From assembly GCF_036345175.1 (NCBI RefSeq), contig NZ_CP107780.1, forward strand, positions 4,960,001-5,024,000: DNA of 64,000 nt. The letters are read 5' to 3'. Under the pieces are notes generated by a model. That model made no database searches and was not told the origin of the DNA. It saw nothing but the letters and a program-made list of their open reading frames with translations. Positions within the stretch are counted from its first letter, which is position 1. Every line of letters begins with the position of its first letter. The translations under genes and the position numbers were made by a program. Source of the stretch: Streptomyces sp. NBC_00576. GTDB taxonomy: Bacteria; Actinomycetota; Actinomycetes; Streptomycetales; Streptomycetaceae. Below are positions 55,774 through 63,243 of this stretch, in pieces.

Positions 55774-55812
55774 TCAAGGCTCGTTAGCCAGAATGAGTGG
55801 TTTGCCACCCAT
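55774..55812 (-). CDS. Candidate 12-residue leader peptide
   Basis: ATG 55812 to TGA 55774 reads MGGKPLILANEP. The same short frame start (MSGNPLILATQP) occurs at 32395 in front of the small membrane gene. It lies about 80 nt upstream of the double-kinase start. The conservation may be due to the overlapping palindrome (55793-55812) and not to translation. Confidence 0.35.
   Translation of the reverse strand: MGGKPLILANEP
55793..55812. promoter_or_regulatory. Palindromic operator-like site of the double-kinase gene
   Basis: ATGAGTGG and CCACCCAT around TTTG, one mismatch from perfect. It matches the perfect site at 32376-32395 and shares its flanks. Confidence 0.6.
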
Positions 55813-55908
55813 TTGCTTCAGGTCGTCCGAGGCAGGCTTGTTTGCCTTCTCTTACGCAGGAACGAAAGCGGTTTACTCACGCGGTGCGCAGATGCTACAG
55901 CACGGCCG

Positions 55909-56793
55909 CTACGGCGCTGTGTCCTGTGACTGCTCCTCCGCCACGTGGTCCCACATGGCGTCGAACCAGCGCTGTGCGTCCTGGATGAAGCGCGACCCCT
56001 GTGACGTCGGGTCGTCGTCCTTGACGAAGTGCGCCAGCGGGGCTCCGAGGCCAAGGACGTCGAGCGCCGGGATCTCCTCACCCGTATCCATCACGATCGG
56101 ACGCTTGATGGGCACGTACAGGCCCTGAAGAGCTTCGACCTCGTTGATGAGATACAGCTTCCACGTCGGGGCAATCTCTACATGACGGATGTGGAGCTCG
56201 ACGGTCGGCACCAGCTTTTCGGCGCGCAGTTCCCGCAGGCTCTTCAAGATCGACCCCGTGGACCGCCGAGCGATGTCGTGCAGACGCTCCCGAAGCCGGG
56301 GAGTGTCCTCCCGGTTCACCGCACGCAGATAAGGAAGGTCCAGTGATTCGGAGGGCAGGAGCGCACGCAGGGCAATGCGTTCGGGCTTGATCCGGCCGGC
56401 CCGGATCTCTTCCACCTGGAGCTGCAGGTGCGTGGCCATCGATTCAGCCGTCAGCGTGTAGACATCGAGAGTGACTTCGGAGCGTTTGAACGCTTCGCTG
56501 ATCAGCGGCCCCAGCGTCATCTCCTGCCCTGATCTCGTCGACGACTGGACCTGCTGCACCTTGACGACCCTGGAGCCGCTGCCCTGCCGGGACTCGATCC
56601 AGCCCTCGTTGTTCAGCTCCCTGAGCACTCGCTGCACCGTGTCCCGGGAGACCGTGAACTCTGCCGCAAGTTCGCGCTGCGGCGGCAGCAGGGAACCCAG
56701 GGGATAGGTTCCGTCGGCCAGGCGAGCCCGCAGCGCCTCCGAGAGGCGCCAGAACTCCTTGCCACGGCCGTCTGGCGTCCGTCGTCCGGTCAC
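55909..56793 (-). CDS. GntR-like regulator 1 with unrecognised effector domain
   Basis: A 294-residue protein, GTG 56793. The winged-helix DNA-binding domain of GntR/HutC type occupies the N-terminal ~75 residues (FWRLSEALRARLADGTYPLGSLLPPQRELAAEFTVSRDTVQRVLRELNNEGWI). The C-terminal ~210 residues lack the UTRA or FadR patterns. They match regulators 2 and 3 in pieces (VKLYLLNxEEAL-type WKLYLINEVEALQGLY, and the closing FxxAQRWFDAMWDHV). It reads downstream to the double-kinase gene and is divergent from the small membrane peptide at 56971. Confidence 0.85.
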   Translation of the reverse strand: MTGRRTPDGRGKEFWRLSEALRARLADGTYPLGSLLPPQRELAAEFTVSRDTVQRVLRELNNEGWIESRQGSGSRVVKVQQVQSSTRSGQEMTLGPLISEAFKRSEVTLDVYTLTAESMATHLQLQVEEIRAGRIKPERIALRALLPSESLDLPYLRAVNREDTPRLRERLHDIARRSTGSILKSLRELRAEKLVPTVELHIRHVEIAPTWKLYLINEVEALQGLYVPIKRPIVMDTGEEIPALDVLGLGAPLAHFVKDDDPTSQGSRFIQDAQRWFDAMWDHVAEEQSQDTAP

Positions 56794-56878
56794 ACAACGA
56801 ACGTACCTCTCCCAACCTCTTGAGAAACCAATTTCGTTCAGGCAAGCAGTCCACCGATCGCCCTGGTTAGTCGATCAA

Positions 56879-56935
56879 TTGGACTGGGAACAACTCAGTC
56901 AAGTAGTCAACCAGTCCAATCGCCAGTCCAGTTGG
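56879..56935. promoter_or_regulatory. Repeated operator motifs between regulator 1 and peptide 1
   Basis: TTGGACTGG (56879-56887), CCAGTCCAA (56911-56919) and a third CCAGTCCAGTTGG (56923-56935) give one inverted and one direct pair of a 9-mer in the 177-nt divergent region. They probably bind regulator 1. Confidence 0.7.
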
Positions 56936-56970
56936 ACGCAATCCGGGAAGTCGAAGGGGCGGGTGGGGGC

Positions 56971-57153
56971 ATGATCCTCTTCCAAGTGACGTGGGCGCTC
57001 TGCAGGTTCGCCATGGGGGCCGCGCTGCAATCGCGGCTCGGCGCGCTGGGCATTGTGGCCCTGAGCATGTTCCTCATCGGAATCCGAGTACGCCACAACG
57101 GCCTGGCCGTCGGCGCGGCCGTCGTACTCGTGCTGATGATGACTCAGGCCTGA
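56971..57153 (+). CDS. Small hydrophobic peptide 1 (two membrane helices)
   Basis: A 60-residue protein from ATG 56971, preceded by GGGTGGGGG. Two hydrophobic stretches with a positive turn (IGIRVRHNGLAVG) predict a hairpin membrane protein. It has the same size, layout and I-G-I-x-x-R/K turn as peptide 2 at 59001. It is divergent from regulator 1, and its end overlaps the end of the HAD gene by 10 nt. A membrane effector or sensor partner of the GntR protein is inferred. Confidence 0.65.
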   Translation: MILFQVTWALCRFAMGAALQSRLGALGIVALSMFLIGIRVRHNGLAVGAAVVLVLMMTQA

Positions 57154-57929
57154 GCAGCCCCAGCCTGCCTGCGGACCGCCCGTAGTACCGGCGCCAACGA
57201 CTCCACAATCGCTTCCGCACCCGCTGCTCTGAGCTTCTTCTCCTTCTCCTCGTGACGCGCGTAGCCCAGGAACGGCACTCCGGCCTCTCGTGCCGCGAAG
57301 TAGTCCGAGGGGGTGTCGCCGATCATGAGGGCCGCAGAAGGGGCCGCGCCCATCGCGTTCAGCGCGCGGTTGAGGCAGTGGGGGTCCGGCTTGAGGAGGT
57401 GGAGGTCCTGGGTGCGGCCGTAGACATGCGGGGCGAAGCACCCGGTCAGGGCTCGGTCCGTGAGATAGGTGCGTACCACTCTCGGGGAGTTGTTGGTGGT
57501 GATCGCGAGTCTGGATCCGACCGCCTTCCAGGTCTGTATCAGGATGTCGGCGTACGGCGTGGGCATCGCCTTGGGCACCGCCCTGAGTTCCTCCTGGGTA
57601 AGGCGTTCCTCCAGCTCCGCCACCAGGTCGCTGCCGGGGTGCCTGCGGTCGACGGCGCGCAGGACCCGGTGCGGATCCAGGGATTCCAGTTCTCGCGCCG
57701 TCAACAGGCCGTGCAGCCCCCGGCCTTCGAGCCAGTCCACCAGTCGGATCGCCACCAGCTCCGCCGAATAGCCCGCGAACAGCCGGCAGATCGGCCCGTC
57801 GAAGTCCCAGAGGACCACTCGTGCGGGTGCGATCAGTTGCCGCAGGCTCTCCACCGTCTCGTTCTCGTTCTGGATCTCGCTCGCGGTCTTCGCGATGGCC
57901 GGCCCGGTCTGCCTCGTATCTGAAGTCAC
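57144..57929 (-). CDS. HAD-superfamily hydrolase, coupled to regulator 2
   Basis: A 261-residue phosphatase starting at GTG 57929 that overlaps the stop of regulator 2 by one base (TAGTG), which implies coupled translation. All four HAD motifs are visible: VLWDFDGPICRLF (nucleophile Asp), ITTNNSPR (Thr/Ser), LLKPDPHCLNRAL (Lys) and LMIGDTPSDYFAA (acidic). A helical cap is inserted after motif I, as in phosphoglycolate phosphatase-like enzymes. The substrate is unknown. It is placed to act with the kinase fusion. Confidence 0.87.
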   Translation of the reverse strand: MTSDTRQTGPAIAKTASEIQNENETVESLRQLIAPARVVLWDFDGPICRLFAGYSAELVAIRLVDWLEGRGLHGLLTARELESLDPHRVLRAVDRRHPGSDLVAELEERLTQEELRAVPKAMPTPYADILIQTWKAVGSRLAITTNNSPRVVRTYLTDRALTGCFAPHVYGRTQDLHLLKPDPHCLNRALNAMGAAPSAALMIGDTPSDYFAAREAGVPFLGYARHEEKEKKLRAAGAEAIVESLAPVLRAVRRQAGAAQA

Positions 57930-58792
57930 TAGGAGAGTGTCAGGTCCGTCGTGATGGTTTCCCAGAGGGCGTCGAACCACTTCTGGGATTGCTCCACGAA
58001 CGCGGTGTCCCGCTGACTGGTCTGCCGGCCTTCCCGGTTCTCGAAGGAGAAGAGAAGTGATTCGGCGCCCAGGACGTCGAACATCTCCAGCGTCTGGCTC
58101 TCGTACTCCTCCTCGCGGCGCGTGAGCAGGTAGTACCCGATCAGCGCTTCCTCCCCGTTCAGCAGGTACAGCTTCACCGGCGGCGTGAACGGCAGCGCCC
58201 GGAAGGTGACGTGGACGTCGATGCCGTGCGACTTGCGCAGCGCCTGGAGGTTGTGGCGCAGCACGTGGCCCTGCGCGTTGCGCATCTCCAGCCAGCGCTT
58301 GTGGACGGGGTCGTCGTCACCGCCACCGTCCACGGAGATCGGAAAGGCCAGACTGATCTTGCGCGAGGGCATCAGAATGCGGACGTCGATCGATTTCGGG
58401 CGCATACGGTCGTCATGGATCAGCCGGATCTGCTCACCGACGGCCACCGTCAGGGTCTCCGCCGTATGGCACACGACGTCGATGTGCACATGCTGCGCCT
58501 GGAACGCCTCCGTCAGGCGCGGCGCCAGCCCCACCATCGTCGGCTGGGGCCCTTCCCTGGGCGGGGTCACGTCGGCGACGCGCGGCGGGCTGCCCTTGCT
58601 GACGTTGGTCAGCAACTTCTCGGTGTGCAGGATGCGCAGCGCCTCCCGTACGGCACCTCGCTCGACGCCGAACTCCTCGGCCAACTCGGCCTGAGTGGGC
58701 AGGCGGTCACCAGCCTGCAGGTCGCCGGTGCGGATGCGGTCACGCAGGGCGGCGGCGATCTCCTGGGGCGACTGTCTTCTGCTGCCGTTCAC
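57929..58792 (-). CDS. GntR-like regulator 2 with unrecognised effector domain
   Basis: A 287-residue protein from GTG 58792 (AGGAG 9 nt upstream; longer TTG/GTG starts to 58819 exist). The N-terminal winged helix is LRDRIRTGDLQAGDRLPTQAELAEEFGVERGAVREALRILHTEKLL. The rest is a domain shared with regulator 3 (over half identical by eye) and more distantly with 1: PPVKLYLLNGEEALIGYYLLTRREEEYESQTLEMFDV, and AFVEQSQKWFDALWETIT at the end. The stop codon overlaps the HAD start, and the region upstream is divergent to peptide 2. Confidence 0.87.
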   Translation of the reverse strand: MNGSRRQSPQEIAAALRDRIRTGDLQAGDRLPTQAELAEEFGVERGAVREALRILHTEKLLTNVSKGSPPRVADVTPPREGPQPTMVGLAPRLTEAFQAQHVHIDVVCHTAETLTVAVGEQIRLIHDDRMRPKSIDVRILMPSRKISLAFPISVDGGGDDDPVHKRWLEMRNAQGHVLRHNLQALRKSHGIDVHVTFRALPFTPPVKLYLLNGEEALIGYYLLTRREEEYESQTLEMFDVLGAESLLFSFENREGRQTSQRDTAFVEQSQKWFDALWETITTDLTLS

Positions 58793-58900
58793 TGCCACGC
58801 TCTCCTGAGTCACAACCAAACGCTACAACTCCGATCCATCTTTGGGGAGTTGTTTAAAAGTTGTTTATGAGTAGTGGCCAAGTGGGGACAACCTATTCAG

Positions 58901-58915
58901 AGTTGGTTACCAACT
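58901..58915. promoter_or_regulatory. Palindromic operator of regulator 2 and peptide 2
   Basis: AGTTGG and CCAACT around TTA, extended by T on one side. A near-identical, longer palindrome lies before regulator 3. Confidence 0.75.
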
Positions 58916-59000
58916 TGATGAAGTTGGCAGAAGCTTCACCACTTCTCCACCACCCTGCCAGCACCTGCCACCGCCCCTGAAGCTTGAAGGAGGAACCACC

Positions 59001-59189
59001 ATGCCCGCCATCGCCCTCCTCGCCGCCGTCTTCATCAGCGGCTTCCAGCAGTTCGTCAGCTGGCAGTACGGCACCTCCGGCGTCGTCGGACTGCTGCTGC
59101 TCACCATAGGCATCAAGGCCAGGAACGCGACCATCAGCTCCATCGGAGCCGTGGTACTCGCCCTGCTGGTCACCGGACCCACCCTGTAA
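59001..59189 (+). CDS. Small hydrophobic peptide 2 (two membrane helices)
   Basis: A 62-residue protein from ATG 59001 after AAGGAGGAACCACC (strong ribosome binding site). The first helix runs to residue ~17 with FISGFQQFVSWQYG between it and helix 2 (SGVVGLLLLTIGIKARN); a last hydrophobic stretch ends the protein. It parallels peptide 1 in length and in the IGIKAR turn. It is divergent from regulator 2, with the palindrome between them. Confidence 0.68.
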   Translation: MPAIALLAAVFISGFQQFVSWQYGTSGVVGLLLLTIGIKARNATISSIGAVVLALLVTGPTL

Positions 59190-59216
59190 CGGTGGTTCGG
59201 CCGACCCCGGGAGACA

Positions 59217-60101
59217 TCAGTCCGTGAGCGTCAGCTCCGAACTGATCGTCTCCCACAGTGCGTTGAACCACAGGTGCGACTGCTCCACGAACGTCGTGTC
59301 GCGCAGCCCGGCGCCCTGCTCGAACGCGAACAACATCGACCGGACGCCCTCGGCGTCGTACATCTCCACCCGCTCGTGGTCGATCTCCTCCTCGCGCCTC
59401 TTCAGCGTGTAGTACGCGAAGAGCGCCTCCGTCTTGTTGAGCAGATACAGCTTCACCGGTGGCGTGAACGGGAGGGCCCGGAACGAGACGCGCACGTCGA
59501 TACCGTGCGTGCTGCGCAGGGCCAGCAGGTTGTGCCGGAGCACCTGCCCCTGGGCGTTGCGGTGGGTCAGCCAGCGGCGCTGCAGCCGCCCGGTGGCGGA
59601 AGCCCCGGCAGGCGACCCGTCCGCCAGTTCCACCGGCGCCGGGAACGCGAGGTCGATGTCACGGCTCGGCAGCAGTACCCGGACGTCGATACTGGCTGGA
59701 TTCAGCCGTCCGGCATGAATCTGGCGCAGCGCCTCCCCGATGGCGAGGGTGAGCGACACGGACGTCAGACACAGGGCGCCGATCCGGACGTGCGGCGCCG
59801 CGAAGGCCGCCTCGATACGGGGCGCGAGGGCGACGGTGGTGGGCAGCGGCGGAGCCGCGGGGCCGGTCAGCGCCGGTCCGGGATCGGGGGCGACCGTCGC
59901 CGGGCTGCCTTTGCTGACGTTGGTCAGCAGACGCTCGGTGTGCAGGATGCGCAGCGCCTCCCGTACGGCACCTCGCTCGACGCCGAACTCCTGGGCCAGC
60001 CTGGCCTGAGTGGGCATGCGCTGGCCTGGCCGCAGCTCACCGGTCCTGATCCGGCTGCGCAGGGCGTCGGCCACTTCGCGGTGTGACCTCTGAGGCTCCA
60101 C
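59217..60101 (-). CDS. GntR-like regulator 3 with unrecognised effector domain
   Basis: A 294-residue paralogue of regulator 2, GTG 60101 (or TTG 60107; no clear ribosome binding site). The winged helix is ALRSRIRTGELRPGQRMPTQARLAQEFGVERGAVREALRILHTERLL, and the effector domain again has PPVKLYLLNKTEALFAYYTLKRREEE and ends FVEQSHLWFNALWETIS. Unlike 1 and 2, no small hydrophobic frame starts on its divergent side. It lies tail to tail with peptide 2. Confidence 0.87.
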   Translation of the reverse strand: MEPQRSHREVADALRSRIRTGELRPGQRMPTQARLAQEFGVERGAVREALRILHTERLLTNVSKGSPATVAPDPGPALTGPAAPPLPTTVALAPRIEAAFAAPHVRIGALCLTSVSLTLAIGEALRQIHAGRLNPASIDVRVLLPSRDIDLAFPAPVELADGSPAGASATGRLQRRWLTHRNAQGQVLRHNLLALRSTHGIDVRVSFRALPFTPPVKLYLLNKTEALFAYYTLKRREEEIDHERVEMYDAEGVRSMLFAFEQGAGLRDTTFVEQSHLWFNALWETISSELTLTD

Positions 60102-60186
60102 AACCAAACACTACAACTTCCCGCCATCTTTCGGCAGTTCAAGGGAAGGTGGTTATGAGACGCCTCCAAGTGGAGATAAGTACTGT

Positions 60187-60205
60187 GAAGTTGGCTACCA
60201 ACTTC
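60187..60205. promoter_or_regulatory. Palindromic operator upstream of regulator 3
   Basis: Perfect 19-nt palindrome GAAGTTGG-CTA-CCAACTTC about 85 nt upstream of regulator 3, matching the half-sites at 58901-58915. Confidence 0.8.
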
Positions 60206-60426
60206 GACAACATGGTGAAACCTTCCAGAGGTTGGCCACCGAACTCTCCTCCGGAGGGGAGCCGGGAGCTCGGCAGCCACCACGACCGCACCACAACGCA
60301 CGACAGCCACACCGCACAACAACCACAACTGAACAGCTACGGATGAGTACAACGAGAAAGAACGAGAGAAGAAGTCAGGTCAGAAAGATCAGGTCAGAAA
60401 GGTCAGGTCGGAAAGGTCAGGTCGGA
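60206..60426. repeat. Noncoding DNA with a 14-nt tandem repeat
   Basis: Four consecutive units at 60375-60426: TCAGGTCAGAAAGA, TCAGGTCAGAAAGG, TCAGGTCGGAAAGG and a partial TCAGGTCGGA. They abut the stop of the acetyltransferase gene. The remainder has no supported gene. Confidence 0.8.
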
Positions 60427-61698
60427 TCAGAAGATGTCCGGGCACCAAGGCCGCCTGGACGTACGCAGCAGGGCGTCGGCCACACGGGCGGCGCCCGCTC
60501 GTTCTTCCCGCACCCGTCCCAGCGCGGCCAACCGCACCGCCGACTCGTCACCGAGCCACAGCGCCGCCAACTCCCGTACATCCAGCGTGAGTTCGACGGC
60601 GTCGCGGACACCGGGCGTGCAGGAGCCGACGCCCTCCGCGGACACCTCCAGCCGGTACCGTCCCCCGGCGAACCCGGCCGCGTCGACGACCTCCAGGACG
60701 AGACCGCGGCTGCCGCCGCCAACCGTCCCGTCGTACGGACGCGCTTCCAGAGCCCGTACGACATCCAGGATCCGCACCCACAGCCAGTCCGCGTGTGTGA
60801 CGAGCCTGGCGGCCCGCGGGTTCGGCAGGAAGAAGGGGAGCAGGTCGTCCGGGGCGCGCCAGCCGGTCTTGACCTTCGTGATCCAGTCGATCGAGCAGAG
60901 GTACTGCCACAGGGCACGCTCGGCGGCCGGCGTCACGGCGATCAGCCAGTTCACGTCGGCGGTGTCCTGCGGCTGCTTCGCGTCCCACTTGTCGTCGGCC
61001 TCGTAGGAGACAAGCCCGTCGACCTCGCCGTCCGCCGAACGGTAGACGGCGTAGAAGGGCTCGTCCCAGGACTCCCCGAACCGCACCATCCCCGTGTTGA
61101 CCTGCCACCAGCGCTCGTCACGGCTGACGACCCCCGGCTGCTGCCGCGCGAGCCGCGAGTGCAGCTCGGGCCCCAGCTTCCGTACGTCCGCCGCGTCCAC
61201 AAGGTCGATACGGCCGCCGTCCGCCGGGCCCGCCCAGCGGGGGTCGAGGCCTGCGCGCGGTACGTCGATCGACCACTGGGAGGCCCAGGTGGCGGGCCCG
61301 AAGCCGTACCGCCCGTAGATCGGGTACTCGGCGGCGATCAGCGTGGCGACGACGTCCCCGCGCTCCTTCGCGGCGTCGAGGTCCTGGGTCATCATGCGGG
61401 TGAGGATGCCTCGGCGGCGGTGGGTGGGCGAGACGGTGACGTTCGAGATCGCGTCGGCGGGGACGGTTGCGCCGGCGCCCACGCTCAGTTCCTGCGGGAA
61501 CGAGCGGAACGTCGCCACGCATCGTTCACCGTCGAAGGCGCCGAGGGTCCGCCCCGGCAGGAACCCCCCGCGGCGCGCCTCCAGCTCCACGTCGGTGACT
61601 TCGGGCGACCGGAGGAACCCGGTGCTCAGGGCCCTGGTCCACTCCCGGAGTCCGTCCTCGTTGACGGTGCGCACGTCGATGTCGGCACGGGAGGTCAT
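60427..61698 (-). CDS. Eis-like GNAT acetyltransferase
   Basis: A 423-residue protein of the Eis family: two GNAT domains plus a sterol-carrier-like C-terminal domain. The acetyl-CoA site is in HRRRGILTRMMTQDL near residue 97 and the conserved AEYPIYGRYGFGPAT follows. The terminal DALLRTSRRPWCPDIF ends with the free carboxylate that acts as the general base in Eis. Mycobacterial Eis multi-acetylates aminoglycosides and other amines; this homologue's substrates are unknown. Confidence 0.9.
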   Translation of the reverse strand: MTSRADIDVRTVNEDGLREWTRALSTGFLRSPEVTDVELEARRGGFLPGRTLGAFDGERCVATFRSFPQELSVGAGATVPADAISNVTVSPTHRRRGILTRMMTQDLDAAKERGDVVATLIAAEYPIYGRYGFGPATWASQWSIDVPRAGLDPRWAGPADGGRIDLVDAADVRKLGPELHSRLARQQPGVVSRDERWWQVNTGMVRFGESWDEPFYAVYRSADGEVDGLVSYEADDKWDAKQPQDTADVNWLIAVTPAAERALWQYLCSIDWITKVKTGWRAPDDLLPFFLPNPRAARLVTHADWLWVRILDVVRALEARPYDGTVGGGSRGLVLEVVDAAGFAGGRYRLEVSAEGVGSCTPGVRDAVELTLDVRELAALWLGDESAVRLAALGRVREERAGAARVADALLRTSRRPWCPDIF

Positions 61699-61744
61699 GG
61701 GGTCAGGCTAGGACGAGGGTGGGCAGGGTGTCGCGCGGGTTTTT

Positions 61745-61950
61745 CTCGCCCCCGCCGCCCCTACCCGTCCCATCCTGAACCTGGGGGCTGCGCCCCCAGA
61801 CCCCCCGTCGCGCTGAACGCGCTCGTCCTCAAACGCCGGACGGGCTAAAAATTAGCCCCTCCGGCGATTGAGGAGCGGGGGTTCGGGGGCAGCGCCCCCG
61901 ATGGGGGTCCCCCCTCTGGGGGAGGGACGGGTAGGGGCGGCGGGGGCGAG
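61745..61950. repeat. Large intergenic inverted-repeat block
   Basis: Perfect 27-bp arms: CTCGCCCCCGCCGCCCCTAC plus seven more bases at 61745-61771, and the complement at 61924-61950. Between them are nested GGGGGC-type hairpins and a CCTCAAACGCCGGACGGGCT / AGCCC-type palindrome, the kind of repeat that occurs between many Streptomyces genes. It lies upstream of the Eis-like gene and downstream of rsiG. Confidence 0.88.
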
Positions 61951-61976
61951 ACAACTCCGACCACCGGACCGCACCC

Positions 61977-62612
61977 TCAGATCAACAGGTCCTCCACCTG
62001 CGCCTCGCCCACCCGGTACCGCCGGGCGATCTCCCCGCTGCAGTCGTCCGCCGTCCGCTGCAACCCCTGCCGCCGCAGCGAAACCTGCTGCTCGTACCGC
62101 ACAAGCCGCCCCATCGCCGCCGTCAGCTCCACATCCGTACGCGCGTCCAGGTCCGACAGCTCGACCTCGGCGAGCATCTCCGCCGCCAGCCGCCCGTACT
62201 CCTCGCTGTGCGGTGTCCCCAGCGTCACGTGCCGCGCCGACGACCGCTGCCGCGCCGGCGCGTCCGTCAGGATCTCCGACAGCCGCTCGACGACCGACCC
62301 CTCCCCCACGGCGACCACGGACGTGGGCCCGCGCCGCGCCAGTTCCGCCCGCAGGATGTCGATGCGCCCCTGCAGCAGCCGTCGTACGTAACTGAGGTCG
62401 GCCTCGTCCCGCTGGGCGTCCCGGCGCAGGGCGCGCAGCTCGGACAGCCGCAGCACGGTGAGGTCGTGCCCGGGTGGAGCGGCGGCCAGCAACGAACCGA
62501 TCGAAGTAGCCGAAGCAGCGACCGCAGTGACCGTACCGTCGGTGCCGGTGCCGGTGCGCTGATCGGGCGGCCGGGCGGCCGTATGAGGCCGCCCGGTACT
62601 CGGTGTGCTCAT
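61977..62612 (-). CDS. rsiG: RsiG, c-di-GMP-responsive anti-sigma factor for WhiG
   Basis: A 211-residue mostly helical protein with two copies of the c-di-GMP motif E(X)3S(X)2R(X)3Q(X)3D: E70-S74-R77-Q81-D85 and E174-S178-R181-Q185-D189. These motifs sit on two antiparallel helices of a coiled coil in RsiG, which with c-di-GMP holds the sporulation sigma factor WhiG inactive. The presence of both motifs makes the identification firm. The N-terminal 45 residues are disordered. Confidence 0.93.
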   Translation of the reverse strand: MSTPSTGRPHTAARPPDQRTGTGTDGTVTAVAASATSIGSLLAAAPPGHDLTVLRLSELRALRRDAQRDEADLSYVRRLLQGRIDILRAELARRGPTSVVAVGEGSVVERLSEILTDAPARQRSSARHVTLGTPHSEEYGRLAAEMLAEVELSDLDARTDVELTAAMGRLVRYEQQVSLRRQGLQRTADDCSGEIARRYRVGEAQVEDLLI

Positions 62613-62779
62613 GTGCCTCTACCGTCCCCTCGACAGGCGAATGGGAGCATCGTGCCACCCCAAGTGGCCGCTATGTGACCGAGTCCCCCCGAACGGCCCC
62701 AGATAGGGGCTTAAGGATCAAAAAGAATCCCTCCATGGGCGCTGCGGGACCGCTCCGAACGGCACGGCATGATGGGCGT

Positions 62780-63205
62780 ATGCGTGCAGTGGTGCAGAGA
62801 GTGGACGGCGCGAGTGTCGTCGTGGACGGCGAGGTGACCGGAGAGATCGCGGGCGAGGGCCTGTGCGTCCTCGTCGGGGTCACGCACGAGGACACGAAGG
62901 AGAAGGCGGCCCAACTGGCCCGCAAACTCTGGTCGATCCGCATGCTGACGGACGAGAAGTCGTGCTCCGACATCGACGCCCCGCTGCTCGTCATCAGCCA
63001 GTTCACGCTGTACGGCGACGCCCGCAAGGGCCGCCGCCCCACCTGGAACGCGGCAGCCCCCGGCGACGTCGCCGAACCGCTCGTCGACGAGGTGGTCGCC
63101 CAACTCCGTTCCCTGGGCGCGACGGTGGCGACGGGCCGCTTCGGCGCCCAGATGCGGGTCTCCCTGACGAACGACGGCCCGTTCACGGTACTCGTGGAGA
63201 TGTAG
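62780..63205 (+). CDS. dtd: D-aminoacyl-tRNA deacylase
   Basis: A 141-residue Dtd. ATG 62780 starts MRAVVQRVDGASVVVDGEV. Family signatures SQFTLYGDARKGRRPTW and, near the C-terminus, TNDGPFTVLVEM (the NxGPxT motif) are present. It removes D-amino acids mis-attached to tRNA. A stretch of usual GKMN... sequence is replaced by EKSCSDIDAP, as in other Streptomyces Dtd. It is divergent from rsiG. Confidence 0.94.
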   Translation: MRAVVQRVDGASVVVDGEVTGEIAGEGLCVLVGVTHEDTKEKAAQLARKLWSIRMLTDEKSCSDIDAPLLVISQFTLYGDARKGRRPTWNAAAPGDVAEPLVDEVVAQLRSLGATVATGRFGAQMRVSLTNDGPFTVLVEM

Positions 63206-63243
63206 GGGCCGAGAAGGGGTCGAGAGACCGAGGACGAGAAGAA

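Noticed and set aside
59274..60086. Plus-strand 270-codon frame over regulator 3
   Set aside because: Mirror of the GntR-like gene with no independent signals.
60083..60346. Possible third small peptide (87 codons) divergent from regulator 3
   Set aside because: Polar and not hydrophobic, no resemblance to peptides 1 and 2, and no good ribosome binding site.
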